Of a stretch of DNA of 64,000 nt, positions 41,674 to 48,324 are shown one piece after another; positions within the stretch are counted from its first letter, which is position 1, and each line of letters begins with the position of its first letter. The stretch is from NCBI GenBank assembly GCA_964650705.1, contig CAZYUJ010000006.1, positions 1 through 64,000 of the forward strand. The letters run 5' to 3'. The translations under genes were made by a program, and so were the position numbers. The notes beneath the pieces were generated by a model. That model made no database searches. It saw only the letters and a list, made by a program, of their open reading frames with translations, and was not told the DNA's origin. The DNA comes from Faeciplasma sp964650705 (GTDB taxonomy: Bacteria > Bacillota > Clostridia > Oscillospirales > Ruminococcaceae).

Positions 41674-43287
41674 ATGACAATGAAAAGATTACTGTCACTT
41701 GTTTTAGCGCTGCTTATGGCGGCAACGGTGCTTTCGGGATGCGCGAATTCCGCAAGCGGCGATATGGATACTCCCGACACACAGCTAACGGATGAATCCG
41801 CTGTAACCACCGAAGCACCCGAGGTTACGTCTGAGGCGACGACCACGACTCCCGAGGTAACAACTCCAAAGGTAACAACTCCCGAGCCGACTACCACCGA
41901 GGCGGCAACTACCACCGAAGCCACTACGACTGAGGCTGTTACCACTACTGCACAAACGACCACGACTGCTCAAACCACAACAGAAGCGACAGTCAAGGTC
42001 GAAGCCGCAAGCGGTTATATGTATGCTAAATCAAGCGTTAACGTTCGCACAGGCCCAAGCGTCATGAGCGAAAGAGTCGGACATCTTGATGCCGGAGAGA
42101 AGGTAACCATCACCGGCAGGGCGGAAAACGGCTGGTATAGGATCGAGTTTGAAAACGGTGAATACTTCGTTTCGGGAAGCTATTTAACGAGCGAAAAGCC
42201 TCAAGAGGTAACAACAGCCGCTCAAGAACCCGAAGCAGTTCCCGAGATCAAGGAAATGAGCGCCGCCGAGCTTGTTTTGGATATGAAGATCGGTTGGAAT
42301 CTCGGAAACACGCTTGATGCTCCGAACGGTGAAAATTCATGGGGACAGCCCACCACCACCGAGGATATGATATTAAAGCTCAAGGAGCTTGGATTTAACA
42401 CCATCCGAATCCCTGTTTCGTGGAACAAGCACGTTTCGGGAAGCAATTATACCATCGACAAAGAATGGCTTGACCGTGTTCAGGAAGTTGTAGACTATGC
42501 TTATGACAACGGATTGTACGTAATTATCAACTCTCACCACGACAACGATATGTATTACCCTTCGGCAGAGAATTATTCCGAAGCCAAGAAGTACATGAAG
42601 TCTGTTTGGTCACAGGTCGCAAAAAGATTCAAGGATTATGATCAGCGCCTCATCTTTGAACCGATGAACGAGCCCAGACTCGCAGGGACGAACAACGAAT
42701 GGTGGTTTGATACGAATTCTCAGCTTTGCCGAGATGCGGCAAAGTATCTCAACGAATTCAATCAGATATTTGTTGATACTGTGCGTGCCGCAGGCGGACA
42801 GAATACCGAAAGATTCTTGATGATCACTCCGTACGGTGCATCACCGAGCAGTGCGCTCAATGACTATTTCAAAATGCCGTCCGATTCTGCCTCAGACAAG
42901 CTGATACTTTCCGTTCATGCTTATACGCCTTATGATCTTGTTATGGGCGACGGCATGGATAAGGTAACGTTCGGTAATTCCGAAAAGAATCAGATAAACG
43001 ACTTTGTCGACAAGCTTTATAACAAGTTTGTCAAGAACGGCATCCCCGTAATAATCGGTGAGACCGGATGCATAAACAAGAATAACCCTGACGCCAGATA
43101 TGATTGGGCATATTATTTCGTAACAAAGACGAAAAAAGCGGGCATGACGATCATCGTTTGGGATAACGGCAGCGATTCCACAGGCAATGAGTCATATGGC
43201 TTCTTTGACAGAAGAAAGCTCAAGATCTATGACAACACGCTCCCCGTTTATAACGGATTTATGGATGCACTCCGAGATCTCGGATAA
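41674..43287 (+). CDS. GH5 endo-glucanase-like lipoprotein with SH3b domain (paralogue 3)
   Basis: A 537-residue surface enzyme. The signal peptide ends in lipobox LSGC (Cys about 23), followed by a Thr/Glu-rich linker (about 35-105), an SH3b domain (about 108-170, with SSVNVRTGPS and GWYRIEFENGEYF), and a GH5 domain from GWNLGNTLDAPNGENSWG to the end, with Glu333 (MNEPR) and Glu463 (IIGETG). The frame is open from 41620, but GAGGG precedes the ATG at 41674, one base after the previous stop. SH3b may bind peptidoglycan or polysaccharide. Confidence 0.9.
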   Translation: MTMKRLLSLVLALLMAATVLSGCANSASGDMDTPDTQLTDESAVTTEAPEVTSEATTTTPEVTTPKVTTPEPTTTEAATTTEATTTEAVTTTAQTTTTAQTTTEATVKVEAASGYMYAKSSVNVRTGPSVMSERVGHLDAGEKVTITGRAENGWYRIEFENGEYFVSGSYLTSEKPQEVTTAAQEPEAVPEIKEMSAAELVLDMKIGWNLGNTLDAPNGENSWGQPTTTEDMILKLKELGFNTIRIPVSWNKHVSGSNYTIDKEWLDRVQEVVDYAYDNGLYVIINSHHDNDMYYPSAENYSEAKKYMKSVWSQVAKRFKDYDQRLIFEPMNEPRLAGTNNEWWFDTNSQLCRDAAKYLNEFNQIFVDTVRAAGGQNTERFLMITPYGASPSSALNDYFKMPSDSASDKLILSVHAYTPYDLVMGDGMDKVTFGNSEKNQINDFVDKLYNKFVKNGIPVIIGETGCINKNNPDARYDWAYYFVTKTKKAGMTIIVWDNGSDSTGNESYGFFDRRKLKIYDNTLPVYNGFMDALRDLG

Positions 43288-43321
43288 AGATCGGCAACAC
43301 AATTAACGTCGGCATAAAGAA

Positions 43322-43355
43322 GCCCCTCTTCCCGTTTCGGGAGGAGGGGCGTTTT
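43322..43355. terminator. Bidirectional terminator between GH5 and alcohol dehydrogenase genes
   Basis: A 13-bp GC-rich stem (GCCCCTCTTCCCG with CGGGAGGAGGGGC) and TTT loop, with GTTTTG on the plus side and a TTCTTT tail on the minus side, between convergent genes. Confidence 0.75.
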
Positions 43356-43363
43356 GCTGTCCT

Positions 43364-44539
43364 TTACACCATCAACTGATAGATATTTTTACAGTCTTCC
43401 TCGTTTAATGTGACAAATCCGCTTATTGAGCCGCTTCTGCCGTTTCCGTTGCACAAAACGTCAACAAGCTTCGGAATATCCTCTTCCTTTGCGCCGAGCT
43501 CCGAGAAGTTTTTCGGCATTCCGATCGAACAAAGATAATCCCTGAATGCCTTGATGCCGGCTTTTGCGGTAACCTCGGGGTGAGCAAAGTCCATCTGACA
43601 TCCCCAAACGCGAACAGCGATCTGTGCAAAGCGCATCACATCGTGCTCCATAACATAGGTGAATACAGCAGGCATTGTCACTGCGAGTCCTGCGCCGTGT
43701 GCACAGTCATATAGCGCTGAAAGCTCATGCTCAATATTGTGGCTGTTCCAGTCCTGGCTTCTGCCGACACCGCAGGAGTTGTTGTGAGCCATCATTCCCG
43801 CCCACATGATATTTGCGCGAGCTTCATAGTTGTCGGGATCTTCAATGACCTTCGGGCCTTCATGGATCATTGTCAAAAGCAACGCTTCGATAAGGCGGTC
43901 GGTAACCTCAACATCCTTTGTGTTTGTCAGATAGCGCTCATATAAGTGAGCCATGATGTCTGTTATTCCGCAAGCGGTCTGATATGCGGGAAGTGTCTGA
44001 GTGAGAGCAGGGTTAAGGATACTGAACTTTGGACGGATGGCGTCGCCGCTTGCACCGCGCTTGAACATTCCGTCCTCGTGAGTGATCACAGAGTCGGGGC
44101 TGCCCTCGCTTCCTGCGGCAGATATCGTCAAAACGGTTCCGACGGGAAGAGCCTCTTTTATCGGCTTTCCGCAATAGAAGTCCCAAAAATCGCCGTCATA
44201 AACAGCGCCTGCTGCAATAGCTTTTGCAGAGTCGATCGAGCTCCCGCCGCCGACTGCCAAGATAAAATCGACGTTTTCCTTTTTGCAAAGCTTGATTCCC
44301 TCGTATACGAGTCCGCTTCTGGGATTCGGCTTGACCCCTCCCAAAAGAACATAGGGGATGTTTTCGCTGTCCAAAGACTGTTTAACACGGTCAAGAAGTC
44401 CCGAGCGGATAACGCTTCCGCCGCCGTAGTGGATCAAGACCTTGCTTCCGCCGAAGCGCTTAATAAGCTTGCCTGCGTCGTTTTCGGTGTCCTTGCCGAA
44501 GGCAAAGAAAGTGGGGGAGTAGAAGGTGAAGTTATTCAT
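43364..44539 (-). CDS. Iron-containing alcohol dehydrogenase (YqhD/butanol dehydrogenase type)
   Basis: A 391-residue NAD(P)H-dependent alcohol dehydrogenase reducing aldehydes in fermentation. GGGSSIDSAKA is the nucleotide-binding motif of the iron ADH family; the metal ligands are in ITDIMAHLYERY (Asp, His) and IEHELSALYDCAHGAGLAV (two His). Length fits the YqhD/BdhA branch (about 387-390). AGAGAGGAAC precedes the ATG. It is a single gene with its own promoter and a shared terminator. Confidence 0.9.
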   Translation of the reverse strand: MNNFTFYSPTFFAFGKDTENDAGKLIKRFGGSKVLIHYGGGSVIRSGLLDRVKQSLDSENIPYVLLGGVKPNPRSGLVYEGIKLCKKENVDFILAVGGGSSIDSAKAIAAGAVYDGDFWDFYCGKPIKEALPVGTVLTISAAGSEGSPDSVITHEDGMFKRGASGDAIRPKFSILNPALTQTLPAYQTACGITDIMAHLYERYLTNTKDVEVTDRLIEALLLTMIHEGPKVIEDPDNYEARANIMWAGMMAHNNSCGVGRSQDWNSHNIEHELSALYDCAHGAGLAVTMPAVFTYVMEHDVMRFAQIAVRVWGCQMDFAHPEVTAKAGIKAFRDYLCSIGMPKNFSELGAKEEDIPKLVDVLCNGNGRSGSISGFVTLNEEDCKNIYQLMV

Positions 44540-44615
44540 AAAGTGTTCCTCTCTTAACGGATGAAATTAAATTCGAGCGATTTTGAATGTCAGCAAACGG
44601 CATTCTTTATCTTGT

Positions 44616-44644
44616 ATTATATCAAAGAGATGATATGAGGTCAA
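44616..44644 (-). promoter_or_regulatory. Promoter of the alcohol dehydrogenase gene
   Basis: TTGACC (44639-44644), 17-base spacer, TATAAT (44616-44621), 77 bases before the start codon at 44539. Confidence 0.75.
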
Positions 44645-44651
44645 CGGGGGC

Positions 44652-44686
44652 AAAAGAAAAACCGCTCAGGCAAAAGCTTGAGCGGT
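44652..44686 (-). terminator. Intrinsic terminator upstream of the alcohol dehydrogenase promoter
   Basis: On the minus strand the stem CCGCTCA with TGAGCGG closes a 10-base loop and is followed by TTTTTCTTTT. It ends any transcript arriving from the small-RNA modules upstream and isolates the dehydrogenase promoter. Confidence 0.8.
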
Positions 44687-44749
44687 TACTCCATCTCCTC
44701 CAAAAGCTTGCAATTGTCATTTGGAGAGAACATCTTATACGATATATAC

Positions 44750-44796
44750 CCAATAAAAAAGCAGGGCAGTCCATCAAGTTGGACACATCCACTGCT
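44750..44796 (-). ncRNA. Candidate small hairpin RNA, module 3
   Basis: The predicted transcript starts about 7 bases after the -10 box at 44803 with AGCAGTGG and folds at once: AGCAG(T)GG pairs with CCCTGCT, GTCC with GGAC around AACTTGAT, then TTTTTTATT. A self-terminating RNA of about 45 bases is expected. A 15-codon ORF (MFSPNDNCKLLEEME) lies further downstream before the next terminator and would need read-through. Confidence 0.5.
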
Positions 44797-44802
44797 ACTG
44801 AC

Positions 44803-44831
44803 AATATATCACATTCTGTTGAAAGTGTCAA
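44803..44831 (-). promoter_or_regulatory. Strong promoter of small-RNA module 3
   Basis: TTGACA (44826-44831), 17-base spacer, TATATT (44803-44808) on the minus strand. Confidence 0.75.
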
Positions 44832-44852
44832 CGGAAAACTTTCATTGAGTGA

Positions 44853-45020
44853 AGACCTCGCCCACCGCCTTTGCGGTAGGAAGCTTGAGGGGCTGCTTCG
44901 TCTTATCCAAAAGCTTGCGATTCTCCTCTTAGCTTCAATATGGCTTTTGATCGTAAAAGTAACCAGCCATACAACAAAGAAGCCCAAAACCGACCAAACA
45001 ATAATAAGGCCCGCGCCCAT
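44853..45020 (-). pseudogene. Small membrane protein ORF with apparent frameshift
   Basis: An ORF starts at 45020 behind AGGAG (9-base spacing) and a TTACAT/TATAAC promoter. Its first 24 residues (MGAG, then GLIIVWSVLGFFVVWLVTF) form one membrane helix, followed by KSHIEAK. Around 44930 the frame becomes Arg/Ser-rich and non-protein-like, while the overlapping frame reads EENRKLLDKTKQ, then PLKLPTAKAVGEVFTQ and a stop at about 44853. Joining the two gives a plausible protein of about 60 residues. This may be a decayed gene, an assembly error or a real frameshift; it could also be spurious. Confidence 0.35.
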
Positions 45021-45043
45021 ACAACATCACTCCTATCGGGTTC

Positions 45044-45072
45044 GTTATATCAGCATTTTCAAGCGAATGTAA
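45044..45072 (-). promoter_or_regulatory. Possible promoter of the small membrane protein ORF
   Basis: TTACAT (45067-45072), 17-base spacer, TATAAC (45044-45049), 24 bases before the ATG at 45020. Confidence 0.45.
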
Positions 45073-45089
45073 TATGAAAGGGGAAGAAA

Positions 45090-45155
45090 GCATTAAGAAG
45101 CAGGCTCATTGCCAAGCCTCAAAGGGCTTTACGACGGCAACTCGCCTGCTTTTCT
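45090..45155 (-). ncRNA. Candidate small hairpin RNA, module 2
   Basis: The transcript is predicted to enter AAGCAGGC, which pairs perfectly with GCCTGCTT (45098-45105 with 45144-45151); inside, TTGCC pairs with GGCAA and AAGCC with GGCTT around CTTTGA. The 3' tail CTTAATGCTTTC is only moderately U-rich, so it could also be a 5' leader structure for the small ORF downstream. Confidence 0.5.
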
Positions 45156-45161
45156 GAAACT

Positions 45162-45190
45162 AATATTCCATCTTCTGCTGATGGTGTCAA
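45162..45190 (-). promoter_or_regulatory. Promoter of small-RNA module 2
   Basis: TTGACA (45185-45190), 17-base spacer, AATATT (45162-45167) on the minus strand. The spacer itself can form CCATC/GATGG. Confidence 0.55.
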
Positions 45191-45213
45191 TGGGATCCCA
45201 TGCCGTCGATACT

Positions 45214-45275
45214 GCACAAAAATAGCAGAAGACTCTGCCAAAGGCAGCCCGGGTTTTCAGTACCGTACTTCTGCT
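45214..45275 (-). ncRNA. Candidate small hairpin RNA, module 1
   Basis: The predicted transcript begins AGCAGAAG right after the promoter spacing and closes with CTTCTGCT (45268-45275 with 45224-45231, 8 bp perfect); CTGCC pairs with GGCAG around TTT at the tip. ATTTTTGTG follows, so a self-terminating RNA of about 60 bases is expected. It matches no Rfam family that I recognise. Confidence 0.55.
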
Positions 45276-45281
45276 GTCATT

Positions 45282-45310
45282 AGTATATCAGGTTTACTTG
45301 ATATTGTCAA
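45282..45310 (-). promoter_or_regulatory. Strong promoter of small-RNA module 1
   Basis: TTGACA (45305-45310), 17-base spacer, TATACT (45282-45287) on the minus strand. Confidence 0.75.
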
Positions 45311-45325
45311 CATATGTACTCGAGC

Positions 45326-45380
45326 AATAAAATAAGCACCCCAAAAGGGATGCTTATTTTATTGGCGGAGAAAGAGGGAA
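45326..45380 (-). repeat. Duplicate of the tRNA-Ser(GCT) 3' end and terminator
   Basis: These 55 bases are identical to 45553-45607 (offset 227). They hold the tRNA 3' part (T-stem half, acceptor half, CCA) and the downstream terminator hairpin, but not the tRNA body. The sequence beyond it (45381-45552) is a structured spacer with AAAATCGAC/GTCGATTTT and CTGCC/GGCAG stems, ending in an inverted T-arm-like GGGTTCAATCCTC. This is a tRNA fragment, not a functional gene. Confidence 0.75.
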
Positions 45381-45552
45381 TTGAAGTTGCTCCGCAACCC
45401 CTCTCGCGGTTCCCAAAATCGACGGTCGCTCCTGTCCGTCGCTGTCGATTTTGACCGCTTCGCCAACCCCTGCTCGCTTCTTCTGCCACAGGCAGCGCTC
45501 GCAGGCGTTGCCCGCGCCTCGGCGCTCGGGTTCAATCCTCATTATCACACAA

Positions 45553-45588
45553 AATAAAATAAGCACCCCAAAAGGGATGCTTATTTTA
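45553..45588 (-). terminator. Terminator of the tRNA-Ser operon
   Basis: On the minus strand AAAATAAGCATCCC pairs with GGGGTGCTTATTTT around TTTT and is followed by ATTTTG, starting right after the CCA of tRNA-Ser(GCT). Confidence 0.8.
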
Positions 45589-45589
45589 T

Positions 45590-45779
45590 TGGCGGAGAAA
45601 GAGGGAANNNNNNNNNNNNNNNNNNNNNNNNNNNNNNNNNNNNNNNNNNNNNNNNNNNNNNNNNNNNNNNNNNNNNNNNNNNNNNNNNNNNNNNNNNNNN
45701 NNNNNNNTTGAACCCTCGCGCCGGTTACCCGACCTACTCCCTTAGCAGGGGAGCCCCTTCACCGCTTGGGTATTTCTCC
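45590..45779 (-). tRNA. tRNA-Ser (anticodon GCT), interrupted by a 100-N scaffold gap
   Basis: The 5' part (45708-45779) has acceptor GGAGAAA, a D-arm, an anticodon loop CTGCTAA in a CTCCC/GGGAG stem, the long variable arm and the first half of the T-arm, GAGGGTTCAA. The 3' part (45590-45607) supplies TTCCCTC, the acceptor half TTTCTCC, discriminator G and CCA. Joining the two directly gives a perfect T-stem GAGGG/CCCTC with a 7-base loop TTCAATT and a 90-base tRNA including CCA. The Ns (45608-45707) therefore look like a placeholder for zero missing bases. Confidence 0.88.
45608..45707. other. Scaffold gap of 100 Ns
   Basis: Exactly 100 ambiguous bases, a conventional placeholder length. 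They lie inside the T-loop of tRNA-Ser(GCT), at the point where the duplicated sequence 45326-45380 would make an assembly graph branch. Confidence 0.95.
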
Positions 45780-45807
45780 GTAAGGGTGGTGATATGTGAA
45801 TATGTCT

Positions 45808-45896
<89 letters not shown>

Positions 45897-45920
45897 ACGT
45901 GGGTGATTCACAGCCTTACT

Positions 45921-45949
45921 ATAATATCACAACAACTTGCCCGTGTCAA
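45921..45949 (-). promoter_or_regulatory. Promoter of the tRNA-Ser pair
   Basis: TTGACA (45944-45949), 17-base spacer, TATTAT (45921-45926). The -35 box overlaps the last codons of the DUF2508 gene. Confidence 0.75.
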
Positions 45950-46221
45950 GCGTTTTTGTTCGTTTTCGGGAAATCTTTTGCTGATTGAAGCTCCGATTCC
46001 AATCGCTTTGCCTCTTTTATGAGAAAACTGCATCTCGCCAAAAGCGCAGATCGGTCATATATCAGCGCCTCTGTGAGGTCGTCATCCTCGACCTCGTCGA
46101 AGCATTTGTCAGCGAGGGCTATAGCTTCGTTGACCTGCATAAGCTCCTTCGATACTTGTTCGAGCCTTTTTGATATCCTTGCGATCTCACGCTCTTTTCT
46201 GTCCTTCAAAAACTTTCCCAT
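45946..46221 (-). CDS. DUF2508 (YaaL-like) small coiled-coil protein
   Basis: A 91-residue, highly charged helical protein. The C-terminal half, with DLTEALIYDRSALLARCSFLIKEAK, matches the pattern of DUF2508 proteins (D-x-IDAAIYEL-x-AL-x2-RY-x2-LL-x-EAK), which in Firmicutes are often encoded near recR, but not here. The N-terminal 40 residues look like a coiled coil (ISKRLEQVSKELMQVNEAI). GGCGG lies 6 bases before the ATG. Function is unknown. Confidence 0.7.
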   Translation of the reverse strand: MGKFLKDRKEREIARISKRLEQVSKELMQVNEAIALADKCFDEVEDDDLTEALIYDRSALLARCSFLIKEAKRLESELQSAKDFPKTNKNA

Positions 46222-46346
46222 GTCGCACCGCCTTATGTATTTTATAAATCTATATTTATTTTTCAGGGAATTTATGTCCGCTCGGCTTAAAATCCTGCCA
46301 AAAGCATATACTTATTAGGCTGATATTTTTAAAAGGAGAGATCGTG

Positions 46347-46565
46347 ATGGGAAAGTTCAGATACGCAAGTCTCAAGTATTGCACACATTTGGGGAAGAAT
46401 GTTGTGATGCAGAGCTATTATGAGAGTGACGGAAACAAAGTGATCGAGTGCCTAAACAAATTTGACTGCGGTTTTTGTGAACACGGTTGCCGAAATGCGC
46501 TTTTCAAGCCGATCGTTGTGAGCTCGGCACTCGTCAGCTTGCCGCAAGAGACCGCTCAAGGGTAG
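46347..46565 (+). CDS. Small cysteine-rich protein of unknown function
   Basis: A 72-residue protein behind AAGGAG (8-base spacing to the ATG). Cysteines occur as KYCTHLGKNV, then ECLNKFDCGFCEHGCRNALF, a spacing that could bind zinc or a metal cluster. I do not recognise a named family. The gene stops 26 bases before cloverleaf element B, and its last 20 residues, which lack cysteines, may be less conserved. It is divergent from the DUF2508 gene. Confidence 0.6.
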   Translation: MGKFRYASLKYCTHLGKNVVMQSYYESDGNKVIECLNKFDCGFCEHGCRNALFKPIVVSSALVSLPQETAQG

Positions 46566-46590
46566 CCCTTGCGATACCGACGTACTGCGG

Positions 46591-46690
46591 GGGCGAAGCC
46601 CGAGCGGCGCTTTGGCGCCGCTCTTGCCTGTGCGCCTTCGGCGCACAGGCGCCCGTCCCTGCATCCGCAGGGACGGGCATGGCTTCGCCC
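46591..46690. repeat. GC-rich cloverleaf intergenic element, copy B
   Basis: The outer stem GGGCGAAGCC (46591-46600) pairs with GGCTTCGCCC (46681-46690). Three perfect hairpins lie inside: 46602-46623 (9 bp, loop TTTG), 46626-46650 (11 bp, loop TTC) and 46651-46678 (12 bp, loop ATCC), with linkers of 0 to 2 bases. The stem sequences are not those of copies A and C. Confidence 0.85.
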
Positions 46691-46739
46691 GGCGTTCGGC
46701 GCTCGCAGAGCACTTAAAGCATCAAATTGAAAAACCCTC

Positions 46740-46768
46740 TTGATTTTAGAAAACACTTGTGCTATAAT
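46740..46768 (+). promoter_or_regulatory. Promoter of the CorC-type gene
   Basis: TTGATT (46740-46745), 17-base spacer, TATAAT (46763-46768). Confidence 0.7.
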
Positions 46769-46811
46769 TCCATCGTGCATATTTATGCGCAGAAAGGTTT
46801 GATGTACTTTA

Positions 46812-48086
46812 ATGGACGTGTTCATAATAGTCGTGTTATTGCTTTTCTCAGCGATCTTCTCAGCTTCGGAAACTGCTTACAACACAGTTAACAAGGCGAG
46901 ACTTCGCTCAATTGCCGATGACGGCAACAAGCGCGCAATTATGGCTATTAAAATTTCCGACAATTTCGACAAGGCGCTGACAACTATATTGATAGGTAAC
47001 AACATCGTTAACCTGACAGCGTCTGCACTCGCAACAGTAATCGTTACCGACCGCTTCGGTGTTGAGTATGTAGCGGCAGCAACAGCAGTGATAACTGTTT
47101 TGGTAATTCTGTTCGGCGAGATCATCCCCAAAAACCTGGCAAACGAATTCCCTGAAAAATTCTCACTCTTCATTGCCTATCCCTTAAATGCTCTGATAGT
47201 GGTGTTCACACCGATAGTTTGGCTGCTCTTGAAGCTCAAGAACTTCGTGATCTTCCTTTGCGGAGGAAAGAACGATCAGCCTACCATCACAGAAGAAGAG
47301 CTCATGTATATCATCGACGAGATCGAGGATGAAGGCGTATTGAACGAAGAGGAGAGCGACCTTGTTAAAAGCGCTCTTGAGTTCCACGATATCTCCATCA
47401 GCGAGATTTTGATCCCGAGAGTTAACGTCGCAGCGGTTGATATCGAGGACGATATTGAAGAGGTTAAAAACGTATTCCTCACAACTCACTTCTCACGTTT
47501 GCCCGTATATGAGAAAACGATCGATAACATTGTCGGCATAATCCATCAAAAAACATTCTTCGATATGTATTTCGAAGGAAAACGTGACCTTGCAGGCATC
47601 ATGCAAAAGCCGTTCTACATATTCGGCCTCACATCCATCTTCGACATTATGAAGGAGATGCAAAAGACCAAAAACCACATGGCGATAGTTGTTGACCAAT
47701 ACGGCGGAACACAGGGCATCGTTACAATGGAAGATATCATCGAAGAGCTTGTCGGCGAGATCTATGATGAGACCGACGAAGAGGATACCTCGTTCACCAA
47801 ACTTGATGAAGAAGATACTTTTGAGGTTTCGGCTGACCTTAGCATCCGTGACTTTCTGGAAAAGGCGGAGCTTGACGGTGAAGAGATCGAGACAGACTGT
47901 ACTTCCATCGGCGGCTTGGTAATGGAAAACCTCGATCACATTCCCGAAAGCGGAGAGGTGGTCGAATGCGGAAGATTCACCTTCAAGGTAATATCCGCAG
48001 ATGAGCAAAAGATCGAACGTGTTCATATCACTGTTAACGAGACAGGCGACGGTGATGAAGACGAAAAAGAGTCGGATGACGACTGA
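46812..48086 (+). CDS. CNNM/CBS-domain membrane protein (hemolysin C/CorC family)
   Basis: A 424-residue membrane protein. The CNNM (DUF21) domain with three or four helices spans residues 1-145 (SASETAYNTV, FGEIIPKNLA), two CBS domains lie at about 195-325 (EILIPRVNV, FSRLPVYE, MAIVVDQYGGTQGIVTMEDI), and a CorC/HlyC domain ends near residue 410, followed by an acidic tail. Members act in magnesium and divalent metal homeostasis. The ribosome site AAAGG is rather far (about 13 bases) from the ATG; no better in-frame start exists. Confidence 0.9.
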   Translation: MDVFIIVVLLLFSAIFSASETAYNTVNKARLRSIADDGNKRAIMAIKISDNFDKALTTILIGNNIVNLTASALATVIVTDRFGVEYVAAATAVITVLVILFGEIIPKNLANEFPEKFSLFIAYPLNALIVVFTPIVWLLLKLKNFVIFLCGGKNDQPTITEEELMYIIDEIEDEGVLNEEESDLVKSALEFHDISISEILIPRVNVAAVDIEDDIEEVKNVFLTTHFSRLPVYEKTIDNIVGIIHQKTFFDMYFEGKRDLAGIMQKPFYIFGLTSIFDIMKEMQKTKNHMAIVVDQYGGTQGIVTMEDIIEELVGEIYDETDEEDTSFTKLDEEDTFEVSADLSIRDFLEKAELDGEEIETDCTSIGGLVMENLDHIPESGEVVECGRFTFKVISADEQKIERVHITVNETGDGDEDEKESDDD

Positions 48087-48097
48087 TAAATAAGCTT

Positions 48098-48136
48098 AAA
48101 TATAGCTCCGGTTAATTCCGGGGCTGTATTTTTTTG
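48098..48136 (+). terminator. Intrinsic terminator after the CorC-type gene
   Basis: A 13-bp stem with wobbles (AATATAGCTCCGG with CCGGGGCTGTATT), loop TTAATT, then TTTTTTG. It separates this gene from the dcw promoter. Confidence 0.8.
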
Positions 48137-48221
48137 TTCGGACGCACAGATTTGTAAAAAGTGAACAAAACTTATCGCATAATTTCTCCGATTTATTTAA
48201 ATCTCATTGTTAAGAAATCTA

Positions 48222-48250
48222 TTGATTTTTGGCCATATCGGTGGTATAAT
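48222..48250 (+). promoter_or_regulatory. Promoter of the division/cell-wall (dcw) operon
   Basis: TTGATT (48222-48227), 17-base spacer, TATAAT (48245-48250), 75 bases ahead of the mraZ start. Confidence 0.75.
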
Positions 48251-48284
48251 TTACGAAACAGTGGTAAACGGTGCAAAAAAGTGT
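48241..48284 (+). promoter_or_regulatory. Candidate MraZ operator repeats
   Basis: GTG triplets occur at 48261, 48271 and 48281, exactly 10 bases apart (AGTGG, GGTGC, AGTGT), with another GTGG at 48241 abutting the -10 box. MraZ is known to bind tandem GTG-type repeats with 10-base phasing at its own promoter, so autoregulation is likely. Confidence 0.65.
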
Positions 48285-48324
48285 TAAAAACTCCGTTGAA
48301 AAGTTGAAAAGTGAGGTGAACCTG

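Noticed and set aside
45214..45275. Small hairpin module 1 as SRP RNA, tmRNA or RNase P RNA
   Set aside because: It is far too short, and the conserved SRP GNRA/GGAA region and other core motifs are absent.
45326..45380. A third tRNA gene at the duplicated tRNA 3' end
   Set aside because: Only the T-stem half, acceptor half and terminator are present; the D-arm, anticodon arm and 5' acceptor strand are missing.
45451..45711. 86-codon plus-strand ORF running into the Ns
   Set aside because: Its tail is translated from the gap and its beginning lies in the structured repeat region; there is no ribosome site.
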